A stretch of 6,589 nt of DNA from Glo-17 sp964637835 (GTDB taxonomy: Bacteria; Krumholzibacteriota; Krumholzibacteriia; LZORAL124-64-63). Under the pieces are notes generated by a model. That model worked only from the letters and a program-made list of their open reading frames with translations, did no database searches and was not told the DNA's origin. Shown in pieces: positions 1-6,348 of the stretch. The stretch's first letter is position 1. Each line of letters opens with the position of its first letter. The stretch lies in contig CAZWYF010000113.1 of the NCBI GenBank assembly GCA_964637835.1, positions 1 to 6,589 on the forward strand. The letters run 5' to 3'. The position numbers and the translations under genes are program-made.

Positions 1-2
1 GG

Positions 3-893
3 GCGGAGCTGGGGATGGTCGTTCACACGGAGTTCCGCGACGGTAATGTGCCTGCGGGCTGGCAGCAGCTTCGGGTGTTCGAGGAGGCCCTGGCGAATCT
101 TCCAGAGAGCATCGAGAAGGTGTATCTGCGCAGCGATTCGGCGGGCTACCAGTGGGATCTGTTGCGGTACTGCGCCGAGGGACAGGATCGTCGGTTCGGG
201 GTGATCGAGTTCGCTGTAAGCTGTGACGTGACGCCGGATTTCAAACGCGCGGTGGCGGAGGTCGCCGAAGAGGATTGGCGTCCGTTGTGGCGGACGGTCG
301 ACGGCCGTCGTCAGCCGACGAACCAGCAGTGGGCCGAGGTCTGCTTCGTGCCCAGCGGAGCAGGTTTCAAGAAGGACGGTCCTGGCTACCGGTACCTTGC
401 GATCCGCGAGGTGTTGCCTCAGCTGGAGCTGCCGGGGATGGAGGCACCGGAGCTGCCTTTCCCGGTCATGTCGATGGCGAACGATCGCTACAAGCTGACC
501 GGCGTGGTCACCAACCGGACGATCGCCGCCGAGGAGTTGATCTGGTGGAGCCGTGAGCGCTGCGGCGAGAGCGAGCAGGCCCATGCGGTGATGAAGGATG
601 ATCTGGCCGGCGGTCGGTTGCCCTGCGGCCTGTTCGGGGCGAACGCCGCCTGGTGGCAGATGATGATCCTGGCGCTGAATCTCAACGCCGCGTTGCAACG
701 TCTGGCACTCGGCAAGAGCTGGGTCAAGAAGCGCATGAAGGCCATGCGTTTCTCGTTGATCAACATTCCCGGTCGCGTGGTCCATCATGGGAATCGATTG
801 TGGGTCCAGGTCGCTGATCTTGGGCAGAGGCTCGAGATCTTGCTGGCTGCACGCAGCCGGATCCTGGCCTTGGCGACAGGGCCGCCTGGGTAG
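3..893 (+). CDS. IS1380-like DDE transposase, C-terminal part (5' end outside window)
   Basis: This is the C-terminal 296 residues of a cut-and-paste transposase. The frame is open to the left edge, so the ATG at 15 is probably internal; IS1380 transposases usually run to about 420-460 residues. Two of the three catalytic acidic residues are recognisable. The second Asp lies in LRSDSAGY (Asp codon 135-137). The Glu lies in a YREK-like stretch, SEQAHAVMK, with Glu at 573-575 and Lys six residues later at 594-596. The first Asp should lie upstream of the window. The following segment, DDLAGGRLPCG...NAAWW, also fits IS1380/IS4-type DDE folds. The C-terminus is basic (KSWVKKRMKAMR). Its codon use (many TTG, CGT and GTT) differs from the C/G-ending codons of the operon downstream, as expected for a mobile gene. 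The family is assigned from motifs and layout; a related IS4-group family is the main alternative. Confidence 0.85.
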   Translation, partial: AELGMVVHTEFRDGNVPAGWQQLRVFEEALANLPESIEKVYLRSDSAGYQWDLLRYCAEGQDRRFGVIEFAVSCDVTPDFKRAVAEVAEEDWRPLWRTVDGRRQPTNQQWAEVCFVPSGAGFKKDGPGYRYLAIREVLPQLELPGMEAPELPFPVMSMANDRYKLTGVVTNRTIAAEELIWWSRERCGESEQAHAVMKDDLAGGRLPCGLFGANAAWWQMMILALNLNAALQRLALGKSWVKKRMKAMRFSLINIPGRVVHHGNRLWVQVADLGQRLEILLAARSRILALATGPPG

Positions 894-940
894 GAATCGT
901 CGAGACATTTGACAGGCCGCGTGGAGCAGATGCGAGAGCG

Positions 941-964
941 CTGGAGGCCGGGGTCTGCCTCCAG
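941..964 (+). other. perfect 8-bp inverted repeat downstream of the transposase
   Basis: CTGGAGGC (941-948) and GCCTCCAG (957-964) are exact reverse complements separated by 8 nt. Transcribed, they would form a stable GC-rich hairpin 48 nt after the transposase stop. No T-tract follows, so it is not a typical intrinsic terminator. It could still act as an RNA end-protecting or IS-internal structure. Confidence 0.4.
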
Positions 965-1137
965 ATCAACCGGCCAGGGGCGCTACCTTCCTGATCGAAC
1001 GATGACTGCGCCGACATGACGCACAAAGCCACTCGAGCGGGTGACGCAGGCTGCTTCACGGACCGCGGGCGCCTCTCGGGCCGGCTTCCGGGCAGGTTGG
1101 TGGCGTCTTGATGGCGGATTATGGAGTGTCCTGATCA

Positions 1138-1166
1138 TTGAAATCCGATTGGCGTCGTGGTAGGCT
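1138..1166 (+). promoter_or_regulatory. candidate outward promoter near the IS right end
   Basis: TTGAAA (1138-1143) is followed after exactly 17 nt by TAGGCT (1161-1166). The -35 is good (5 of 6) and the -10 weak (3 of 6: T, A and final T). It points towards gene A, about 280 bp upstream of its start. In ISEcp1, an IS1380-family element, a TTGAAA-type outward promoter near the right end is known to drive neighbouring genes, which makes this placement notable. A promoter native to this phylum may look different. Confidence 0.3.
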
Positions 1167-1176
1167 CGTCGAGCGT

Positions 1177-1186
1177 GGGGGGGGGG
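1177..1186 (+). repeat. homopolymer run of ten G
   Basis: An uninterrupted G10 is read directly between GAGCGT and TCTTTG. It lies just outside the presumed IS end and 258 bp upstream of the gene A start, so a length change would not alter any coding frame. Such tracts are prone to slippage in vivo and to length errors in sequencing. Confidence 0.9.
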
Positions 1187-1432
1187 TCTTTGCGGATCCG
1201 ATTCCCACCTTGGGGCGGCCTGCTTGGGGGCAGCCTGCCAGAGGGTACCAACACCTTCGTTGCACGGAATGACGTCATCGATACCGACGCGACGCCTCGG
1301 CCAAGCTGTGGCGTGGCGACCGCCGCGGGCAGTTGCATCGCCCGGTACCACCTTTGGGAGGACCACCCCATCGCAGCCGGCCCGGTCCGGCGAGTCGATC
1401 CCAGGCTCGCGTCACATTGGTTTCATCTCCCG

Positions 1433-1440
1433 AGGGGGGA
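1433..1440 (+). promoter_or_regulatory. ribosome binding site that fixes the gene A start
   Basis: AGGGGGGA lies 4 nt before the ATG at 1445, and the protein from that ATG begins with a clean signal peptide. This outweighs the longer in-frame extension to a GTG at 1157, whose 96 extra codons encode a low-complexity, non-protein-like sequence that would bury the export signal. Confidence 0.75.
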
Positions 1441-1444
1441 ACGC

Positions 1445-4168
1445 ATGAAGCTCAGATGTGCGCTGATGGTCACCATGATCCTCGGATGCTGCGGCGTCTT
1501 CTCCGTCGCCAGCGCCCAGACCGGCTGGTGCTTCACCGAGGCCGATTCCACCGGTCTCCTGCTGCAGGGCGGCGTGGAGCACCCCTATCCCCATTCCATC
1601 GAGTCGGCGGTCATCAGGGTCCGCGTGCACGACATGCAGGGCCTTGGCGGCGAGGGCGCCCTCTCGCCCGCCGAGATCAAGGCGAACCTGACCGTCCTCC
1701 GCGACTTCTTCGACGACTACGCCATCCACTTCAACGTGCTCTCCATCGAGGACCTGCCGCTGCAGAACTACTTCGGCTACCTCAACATCTGGGGAGCGGC
1801 GGTCAACAACTCGGATCCCGACGTGATCGACATCTTCCTGACCGACCCGAACTTCGGCTACGACGGCGCCGTGGCCGGCGGCATTCCGGGCACCTTCCTG
1901 ATCATGTTCGGCAACGTGCTGGGCACCGAGGTGATCGCCCACGAGATGGGGCACTGCCTCGGGCTCTACCACACCCACGAGACCTTCGTCTGCGCCGAGC
2001 TGCCCGACGGCTCGAACTGCGCCGAGTGCGGCGACTTCGTCTGCGACACCGCCGCCAACCCCACCGATCTGCGCCCCTTCGTCGATCCCACCTACTGCTA
2101 TCTCCTGCCCGAGTTCTACAACATGTTCCCGGACTACGATCCGGATCCCACCAACCTCATGGCGTACACGCCCATCACCTGCCTCGGGCACGTCTCCGAG
2201 GAACAGCACGACCGGATGCTGGCCGCCATCGAGCACCTGCCGGTGCTGCAGGCGGTGGTCGATCATGCCGAGGCGGTGTACGACAACAAGTCCGGGGAGA
2301 CGGGGCTGACCTACGCCGCCCAGCCGTACTCGGCCGTGGGCATCGACTACGAGAACCTCGGTACGCAGCCCCGCGACTACGAGGATCTCTTCATCACGAT
2401 GTACGATGCCGGGAGCGAACTCTATCGCTGCTGGCAGATCAACGAGAACGGCGTGCCGGGGTTTACCTGGCGAACGCAAGAGGCGTTTCCGGCCCCTCTG
2501 CCCAGCAACCTCACCGGCACCTCCCACGCCGACTACGACAACGACGGCGACCTCGACCTCTTCGTGGCCGGCGGCTACCTCAACACCGCCCGCCTCTACC
2601 GCAACGAGGGCGACGGCACCTTCAGCGATCAGTCGGCCGTCCTGGGCACCAGCCAGCAGCTCGCCAACGTCTATGCCGGCGCCTGGGCCGACTACGACGG
2701 CGACGGCTGGATCGACATCTACCTCTGCCGTGGCAACGGCCCCGGCGGCGCGCCCGAATACGACCTCCTGATGCGCAACGAGGTGGGCGCGCAGGGCCAG
2801 TTCGTCGACGCCACCGCGGCCGAGGGCATGGCCGACGGCAACGCCAACCTCACCAACTCCCTCGGCGCGGTCTGGGCCGACGTCACCGGCGACGACCTGC
2901 TCGACCTCTTCGTGGTGGAGAACTACCCCATCAGCGATCCGCCGCAGCCCCAGGTGCACGGCAAGCTCTTCATCCACGACTCCGATCCGCTCGGCGGATT
3001 CCAGGAGGAAGCGGCCACCAGGTTCCCCGTGCTGGTGGACGCGCTGCAGCAGATGACCTCGGTCGACGCGGCGGACGTGGACCTCGACGGCGACATCGAC
3101 CTGGTGGCGGGTTTCGAGGGCATCCTGCAGGGAGCGATCGTCTACGTCAACGCGGGCTCGGGCAACTTCAAGGCCAGCGACGCGATCTTCCTGCCCGACC
3201 GCAACGGCACCAGCGCGGTGCGCTTCGTCGATCAGGACCTCGACGGCCGGCCTGACCTGCTGGTGACCTCCTCGGACCCGGGCACCTCGCCGCGCTACTT
3301 CCGCAACACCCGCAACGCGGACGAAGAGGTGCTCTTCTTCGACGACACGCCCTTCGTCTTCGGCGCAGACGCCGGCCTGCGGGCCGAGGGCCTAGTGTCC
3401 CTGGACTGGAACCGCGACGGCGATCAGGACCTGTTCCTCGGCCGCCCGACGACGGTGGGTCAGCACTTCTACCGCGCCACCTCGGTCGGCGGCGGCGACC
3501 TGCCACCACGAAGCACCATCGTGCTGCGCCTGTCCTCGCCCGTGGGCGTCAACAACACCGCCGGCATCGGCGCCCGCGTGACCTCCACCTACTCCGGCCA
3601 CACGCTCCTGCGGCGCGTGGACGGCGGCAGCGGCCGCGGCGGACAGGGCGACCTGGTGCTCAGCTTCCCGGTGGATCAGACCACGGGCACGGTGCCGGTC
3701 TCGGTGGTCTGGCCCAACGGCTGGCAGCAGACGGCCCAGGTGCCGGTGCACACGCCGGGCGGCGCGCCCTACGTGCTGCTCGACGACACCAACCCCACCG
3801 TGGACGACGCCTCGGTCTCCGGCCACGCCGAGTACGATCCGGTGACCGAGGAGATGACCTTCGTCTTCACCTGGGCCACGGAATACGGCTTCGACGCTTC
3901 GCTGGACAAGGTGACCCTCGACCTCTCGCAGGTGCCGCAGCGCTGCCACCCGGCGGTGACGGAGATCACGCCGGCCACCCCCGGCGCCGTGCACACCTAC
4001 ACGCGCCTGGCCACCGGCGAGTACCGCCACACCCTGCGCTGGACGGGCTGGCAGTGCGAGCCCAACTGCACCTTGCCCTACACCGTCACCAGCGCGCACC
4101 GCACAGGCATCGCGAGCACGAGCAGCCCGCGGAGCCTGAAGTTCACCTTCTGCCCCAACTCTCTCTAG
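1445..4168 (+). CDS. exported M43-type zinc metalloprotease with FG-GAP beta-propeller and ASPIC/UnbV-like module
   Basis: This 907-aa protein is probably secreted or surface-exposed and cleaves protein substrates. Residues 1-24 are a signal peptide (MKLRCALMV..., cleavage likely after ASA at 24). The catalytic domain (about 30-260) has the zinc motif HEMGHCLGLYH (166-176; ligands His166, His170, His176; catalytic Glu167). It also has the cysteine-rich CGDFVCDT segment (195-202) and a Met-turn NLMAY with Met239, the pattern of the pappalysin/cytophagalysin family M43. Residues about 290-670 form a propeller with six calcium-type DxDxDGxxD loops, some degenerate (starting at 363, 416, 479, 544, 596, 654), plus a degenerate repeat near 300-316. 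Residues about 692-775 resemble ASPIC/UnbV (GIGARV 707-712, VVWPNGW around 756). Residues 784-907 are unassigned and contain several cysteines. There is no C-terminal sorting domain. Gene B follows after 10 nt. The fold assignments are firm; the substrate is unknown. Confidence 0.9.
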   Translation: MKLRCALMVTMILGCCGVFSVASAQTGWCFTEADSTGLLLQGGVEHPYPHSIESAVIRVRVHDMQGLGGEGALSPAEIKANLTVLRDFFDDYAIHFNVLSIEDLPLQNYFGYLNIWGAAVNNSDPDVIDIFLTDPNFGYDGAVAGGIPGTFLIMFGNVLGTEVIAHEMGHCLGLYHTHETFVCAELPDGSNCAECGDFVCDTAANPTDLRPFVDPTYCYLLPEFYNMFPDYDPDPTNLMAYTPITCLGHVSEEQHDRMLAAIEHLPVLQAVVDHAEAVYDNKSGETGLTYAAQPYSAVGIDYENLGTQPRDYEDLFITMYDAGSELYRCWQINENGVPGFTWRTQEAFPAPLPSNLTGTSHADYDNDGDLDLFVAGGYLNTARLYRNEGDGTFSDQSAVLGTSQQLANVYAGAWADYDGDGWIDIYLCRGNGPGGAPEYDLLMRNEVGAQGQFVDATAAEGMADGNANLTNSLGAVWADVTGDDLLDLFVVENYPISDPPQPQVHGKLFIHDSDPLGGFQEEAATRFPVLVDALQQMTSVDAADVDLDGDIDLVAGFEGILQGAIVYVNAGSGNFKASDAIFLPDRNGTSAVRFVDQDLDGRPDLLVTSSDPGTSPRYFRNTRNADEEVLFFDDTPFVFGADAGLRAEGLVSLDWNRDGDQDLFLGRPTTVGQHFYRATSVGGGDLPPRSTIVLRLSSPVGVNNTAGIGARVTSTYSGHTLLRRVDGGSGRGGQGDLVLSFPVDQTTGTVPVSVVWPNGWQQTAQVPVHTPGGAPYVLLDDTNPTVDDASVSGHAEYDPVTEEMTFVFTWATEYGFDASLDKVTLDLSQVPQRCHPAVTEITPATPGAVHTYTRLATGEYRHTLRWTGWQCEPNCTLPYTVTSAHRTGIASTSSPRSLKFTFCPNSL

Positions 4169-4172
4169 GAGG
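4167..4172 (+). promoter_or_regulatory. ribosome binding site of gene B overlapping the gene A stop codon
   Basis: AGGAGG begins on the last two bases of gene A's TAG (4166-4168). It sits 6 nt from the ATG at 4179 but 0 nt from the ATG at 4173, so 4179 is the likely start. The overlap means a ribosome ending gene A stands on the gene B initiation region, which favours translational coupling. Confidence 0.8.
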
Positions 4173-4178
4173 ATGACC

Positions 4179-5051
4179 ATGCGAGATACGACGCAGATCC
4201 TGGCCATCCTGATGGTGGCATTTTTGGGCGCCATGACGCTTCCGCTCGGAAGCGCCAGGGCGGAGATCGCCGGCATGGTCGGCGTCTCGCCGGTGACGGA
4301 GAACAGCTGCGCCGCAATCTGGCTGCCGGTGCCCGAGGGCCAGGCTGTCAGCGGGGTGCGGTGGTACAACAACGACGACCAGGTGGTCTTCCCGCGGGTG
4401 CTGCTGGCCAGCGGTGCGGCCCATGCCATGGTCGACCTGGACGAGGCGGTGGAGGTGGCCACAGGCGTGCAGGGCGTGGCCGAGGGCTGGAGCGAGATCG
4501 CCTTCGACCAGCCCTACGGCTGCCAGAGCGAGGGCCTCTACTGCGTGTTCATGCTGCCGGAGGGCAGCGAGTACCAGGCTGCCGGCTCCGGCGGCGGCGC
4601 CGCCTTCGGCTACGTCGCCGACGCGGGCGGACACCTGGGATGGCTGGGCGGCGACGACGAGTCGTGGTTGCGCATCTCGGCGCCCTTCGGCCTGGCGATC
4701 GAGCCCACCCTGGTGCCGGCGGAGGACGGCACGGTGCTGATGAAGAGCCTGGCGGGCGGCCAGGCGGCCAGCGCGGCGCCCATGCTGCTCGGCTCGCGGC
4801 CCAATCCCTTCAACCCTCAGACGACCCTGGAGTATAGCCTGCCCGCGGCCATGGCGGTGGATCTCTCGATCTACGACGTGCGGGGACAGCTCGTACGCCG
4901 GCTCGTGGCCGGGGAGCAGGCGGCCGGCACGCATACCGCGATCTGGCTCGGCGAGGACGACGATGGCAGGCGGCAGGCGAGCGGCGTCTACCTGGTGCGT
5001 TTCGCCGCCGGAGACGTGCGGCAGACGCATCGCCTCGTGCTGGTGAAGTAG
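4179..5051 (+). CDS. exported beta-rich protein with C-terminal FlgD-like/type IX-like sorting domain
   Basis: This 290-aa protein is probably delivered to the cell surface; its function is unknown. Residues 1-28 form a signal peptide (hydrophobic core 7-23, cleavage likely after ARA at 28). Residues 29-190 look like a beta-sandwich rich in Gly and aromatics, with conserved-looking runs GWSEIAF (103-109), GLYCVFMLPEGSEY (119-132), GSGGGAAFGY (136-145) and SWLRI...FGLAIEP (162-176). I recall similar domains in FCB-type candidate phyla but cannot name the family. Residues 203-290 are an Ig-like FlgD-type sorting domain: PNPFNP (208-213), LSIYDVRGQLV (229-239), SGVYLVRF (268-275) and final LVLVK (286-290). 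In type IX systems such domains direct outer-membrane passage; whether this host uses a true type IX machine is inference. The start at 4179 is chosen over 4173 from Shine-Dalgarno spacing. Confidence 0.87.
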   Translation: MRDTTQILAILMVAFLGAMTLPLGSARAEIAGMVGVSPVTENSCAAIWLPVPEGQAVSGVRWYNNDDQVVFPRVLLASGAAHAMVDLDEAVEVATGVQGVAEGWSEIAFDQPYGCQSEGLYCVFMLPEGSEYQAAGSGGGAAFGYVADAGGHLGWLGGDDESWLRISAPFGLAIEPTLVPAEDGTVLMKSLAGGQAASAAPMLLGSRPNPFNPQTTLEYSLPAAMAVDLSIYDVRGQLVRRLVAGEQAAGTHTAIWLGEDDDGRRQASGVYLVRFAAGDVRQTHRLVLVK

Positions 5052-5065
5052 ACCTGAGGAATACC

Positions 5066-5101
5066 CGGTCGGAGCGGGGATCCGGATCTCCGCTCCGGCC
5101 G
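5066..5101 (+). other. long GC-rich hairpin in the gene B-gene C gap
   Basis: The arms 5066-5081 and 5086-5101 pair along all 16 positions (14 Watson-Crick, 2 G-T wobbles) around a CCGG tetraloop. It starts 14 nt after the gene B stop and ends 3 nt before the gene C Shine-Dalgarno (AAGGAG, 5105-5110). No T-tract follows. It could attenuate transcription, block 3'-exonuclease decay of the A-B message, or modulate translation of gene C. A canonical intrinsic terminator is less likely. Confidence 0.75.
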
Positions 5102-5116
5102 AAGAAGGAGAACGCC

Positions 5117-6322
5117 ATGAAGATCCATCGCCGCTTCGCCGCCACACTCGCCGCGATGACCTTGGTTGCCTTCGCGTGCAGCACCCAGGCCGGCACCTGG
5201 CGGGTCGAGCTGGACGGCGCGGGTGATTTCACCGTCTTGCAGGACGCCGTGGACGCCGCCGCCGAGGGAGATACGATTCTCGTCGGCGCGGGACAATTCG
5301 ATACGATCAGGCCGATCCCCAGCTGGGACGGGTTCAGCGCCACCATGGCGGTCTATACGCGCGGGCTCGTGGTCGAGGGCCAGGGTGTCGGCTCGACGAC
5401 CATCGGCGCCAACTATATCGGCACGCACTACCGATCCATCATGGTCAGTCCCAGTGGCGACGGCGACGGCTTCACGCTACGCAACGCCACGGTGATCGGT
5501 GGCTACAATGGATTGCACTACGAGAAGGACGAGCTGTTGGTGGAGAACTGCGAGTTCACGGGCTCGTCGAACGGAATTGTGACTTTCGCTACACGAGGCG
5601 CAGTCATCCGAAATTGCAGTTTTCACGACATGGTAGGAGCGGGGATAGGAACCCTTGACCTTGCTGACGGTAGCTGGGATATCCTCGTCGAGGATTGCAC
5701 CTTCGAAGAACTCGATCCCGGTATCAACATCGCTTACACGACCAGCGCCGTGATCCGTCGGTGCGAATTGCGAAACGTCGACAGCGGAATCAAGTTCGAA
5801 TCGTACTCGACCGGCGCCATCGAGGATTGCCAGATCTCCGGAATCGAGGACGACTACTACGGAGCGGGAATAGGCGTCGGTATCTATTCTAATGTGGAGA
5901 TCAACAACTGTACGATCGACATGTCGACTTCACAGATATACGCCGCACTGAATGTGTCGAGGAGCGACATTTCAGGTCAGGGAAACATCATTATTGGACG
6001 TCGCCACACGTCGATGTTCACCAACCCGCACTTCGACGCCTCCGATTTCACCGGCAACGAGATCTACAAGGCCGACCACTTCTGCCTCGAGGCCACCCAC
6101 TTCAACGAAGACCTCTACGAACCCCCACTCCACCTCGACATGACCGACAACTACTGGGGCACCTCCGATCCCGACTCCATCGCCGCCTGGATCGACGACT
6201 ATCACGACCATCATCCGCAGGATGCCCAGCACCGCGTGATCGTTGATTTCGTGCCCTACCTGGAGGGCCCGGTGCCGGTCGAGCCCACCTCGCTGGGCGA
6301 TGTGAAGGGATTGTTTCGCTGA
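5117..6322 (+). CDS. exported right-handed parallel beta-helix repeat protein
   Basis: This 401-aa protein is predicted to be exported. Residues 1-25 are a signal peptide (basic KIHRR, hydrophobic core, cleavage likely after TQA at 25). Residues 33-60 (DGAGDFTVLQDAVDAAAEGDTILVG, discontinuous motif) are the usual first segment of pectate-lyase-like beta-helix proteins. The helix body follows, with rungs ending in V/I-x-x-C: Cys145, 167, 194, 216, 238 and 265, spaced 22, 27, 22, 22 and 27. The C-terminal part has DNYWGTSDPDSIAAWIDD (344-361, discontinuous motif) and VDFVPYL (376-382), often seen at the end of this fold, then a short tail PTSLGDVKGLFR without a sorting domain. Such folds bind or cleave polysaccharide, but I cannot identify an active site. 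AAGGAG lies 6 nt before the ATG. Codon composition drops in GC between about 5570 and 6007 and recovers abruptly, unlike its ends. Confidence 0.87.
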   Translation: MKIHRRFAATLAAMTLVAFACSTQAGTWRVELDGAGDFTVLQDAVDAAAEGDTILVGAGQFDTIRPIPSWDGFSATMAVYTRGLVVEGQGVGSTTIGANYIGTHYRSIMVSPSGDGDGFTLRNATVIGGYNGLHYEKDELLVENCEFTGSSNGIVTFATRGAVIRNCSFHDMVGAGIGTLDLADGSWDILVEDCTFEELDPGINIAYTTSAVIRRCELRNVDSGIKFESYSTGAIEDCQISGIEDDYYGAGIGVGIYSNVEINNCTIDMSTSQIYAALNVSRSDISGQGNIIIGRRHTSMFTNPHFDASDFTGNEIYKADHFCLEATHFNEDLYEPPLHLDMTDNYWGTSDPDSIAAWIDDYHDHHPQDAQHRVIVDFVPYLEGPVPVEPTSLGDVKGLFR

Positions 6323-6337
6323 GGCGAGCAGCCCTCG

Positions 6338-6343
6338 AGGAGG
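6338..6343 (+). promoter_or_regulatory. ribosome binding site of gene D
   Basis: AGGAGG sits 5 nt before the ATG at 6349 and 16 nt after the gene C stop. It supports gene D as a real gene although only its start is visible. The surrounding CCTCGAGG (6333-6340) is self-complementary and overlaps it, but is too short to suggest regulation on its own. Confidence 0.7.
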
Positions 6344-6348
6344 AGAAC

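Larger units (their letters stand above)
1..1166 (+). mobile_element. right part of an IS1380-like insertion sequence; right boundary approximate
   Basis: The element comprises the transposase 3' part and its downstream non-coding tail. The left end is outside the window, so terminal inverted repeats cannot be paired and the right boundary is a guess. I place it near 1160-1166 because the AT-richer stretch about 1120-1150 (GGATTATGGAG...TTGAAATCC) looks like an IS tail, and the sequence changes character just afterwards at the G10 run. No target-site duplication can be tested here. Confidence 0.35.
894..1444. other. 551-bp gene-free interval between transposase and exported-protein operon
   Basis: I see no convincing gene on either strand. 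Open frames here are short or are upstream extensions of gene A without protein-like character. The left part, up to about 1166, is probably IS tail and holds a hairpin and a promoter-like pair. The right part (1187-1444) is the likely 5' leader of gene A. I looked for tRNA, the common riboswitch cores I know and strong sigma-70 boxes in it and recognised none. It does contain a 10-bp palindrome (1269-1278) and two GGTACCA copies 100 bp apart, both of which could be chance. Confidence 0.6.

Noticed and set aside
909..914. Perfect TTGACA -35 hexamer after the transposase
   Set aside because: The sequence 16-18 nt downstream is GC-rich (GCGAGA) with no -10-like box.
1269..1278. Perfect 10-bp palindrome ATGACGTCAT in the gene A leader, a possible operator
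   Set aside because: Several 10-bp palindromes are expected by chance in a window of this size, and no second copy or nearby regulator was seen.
1244..1350. Two GGTACCA copies exactly 100 bp apart in the leader
   Set aside because: The identity does not extend beyond about 7-8 bases, so chance is sufficient.
1157..1444. In-frame N-terminal extension of gene A from a GTG at 1157
   Set aside because: It spans the G10 run, encodes a non-protein-like Gly/Pro/Arg-rich stretch and would bury a good signal peptide and Shine-Dalgarno located at 1433-1445.
1478..1492. Possible lipobox (ILGC, Cys15) in the gene A signal peptide
   Set aside because: The -3 and -2 residues are poor, the hydrophobic core would be very short, and a good signal peptidase I site (ASA) follows at residue 24. 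The related gene D leader has Phe at this position.
1412..2977. 521-codon open frame on the minus strand opposite gene A
   Set aside because: Its translation is dominated by V, E, G, H and A in the pattern produced when C/G-ending codons of a real gene are read in antisense. It has no domain or ribosome binding site, and gene A has clear motifs on the other strand.
1333..3255. 640-codon plus-strand frame overlapping gene A
   Set aside because: It is an Arg-rich, low-complexity shadow of gene A in another frame, with no motif or signal peptide.
3392..5147. Two long minus-strand open frames (3392-4462 and 4143-5147)
   Set aside because: Both are antisense shadows of genes A and B, with Arg/His/Ala/Gly-rich translations and no recognisable domain.
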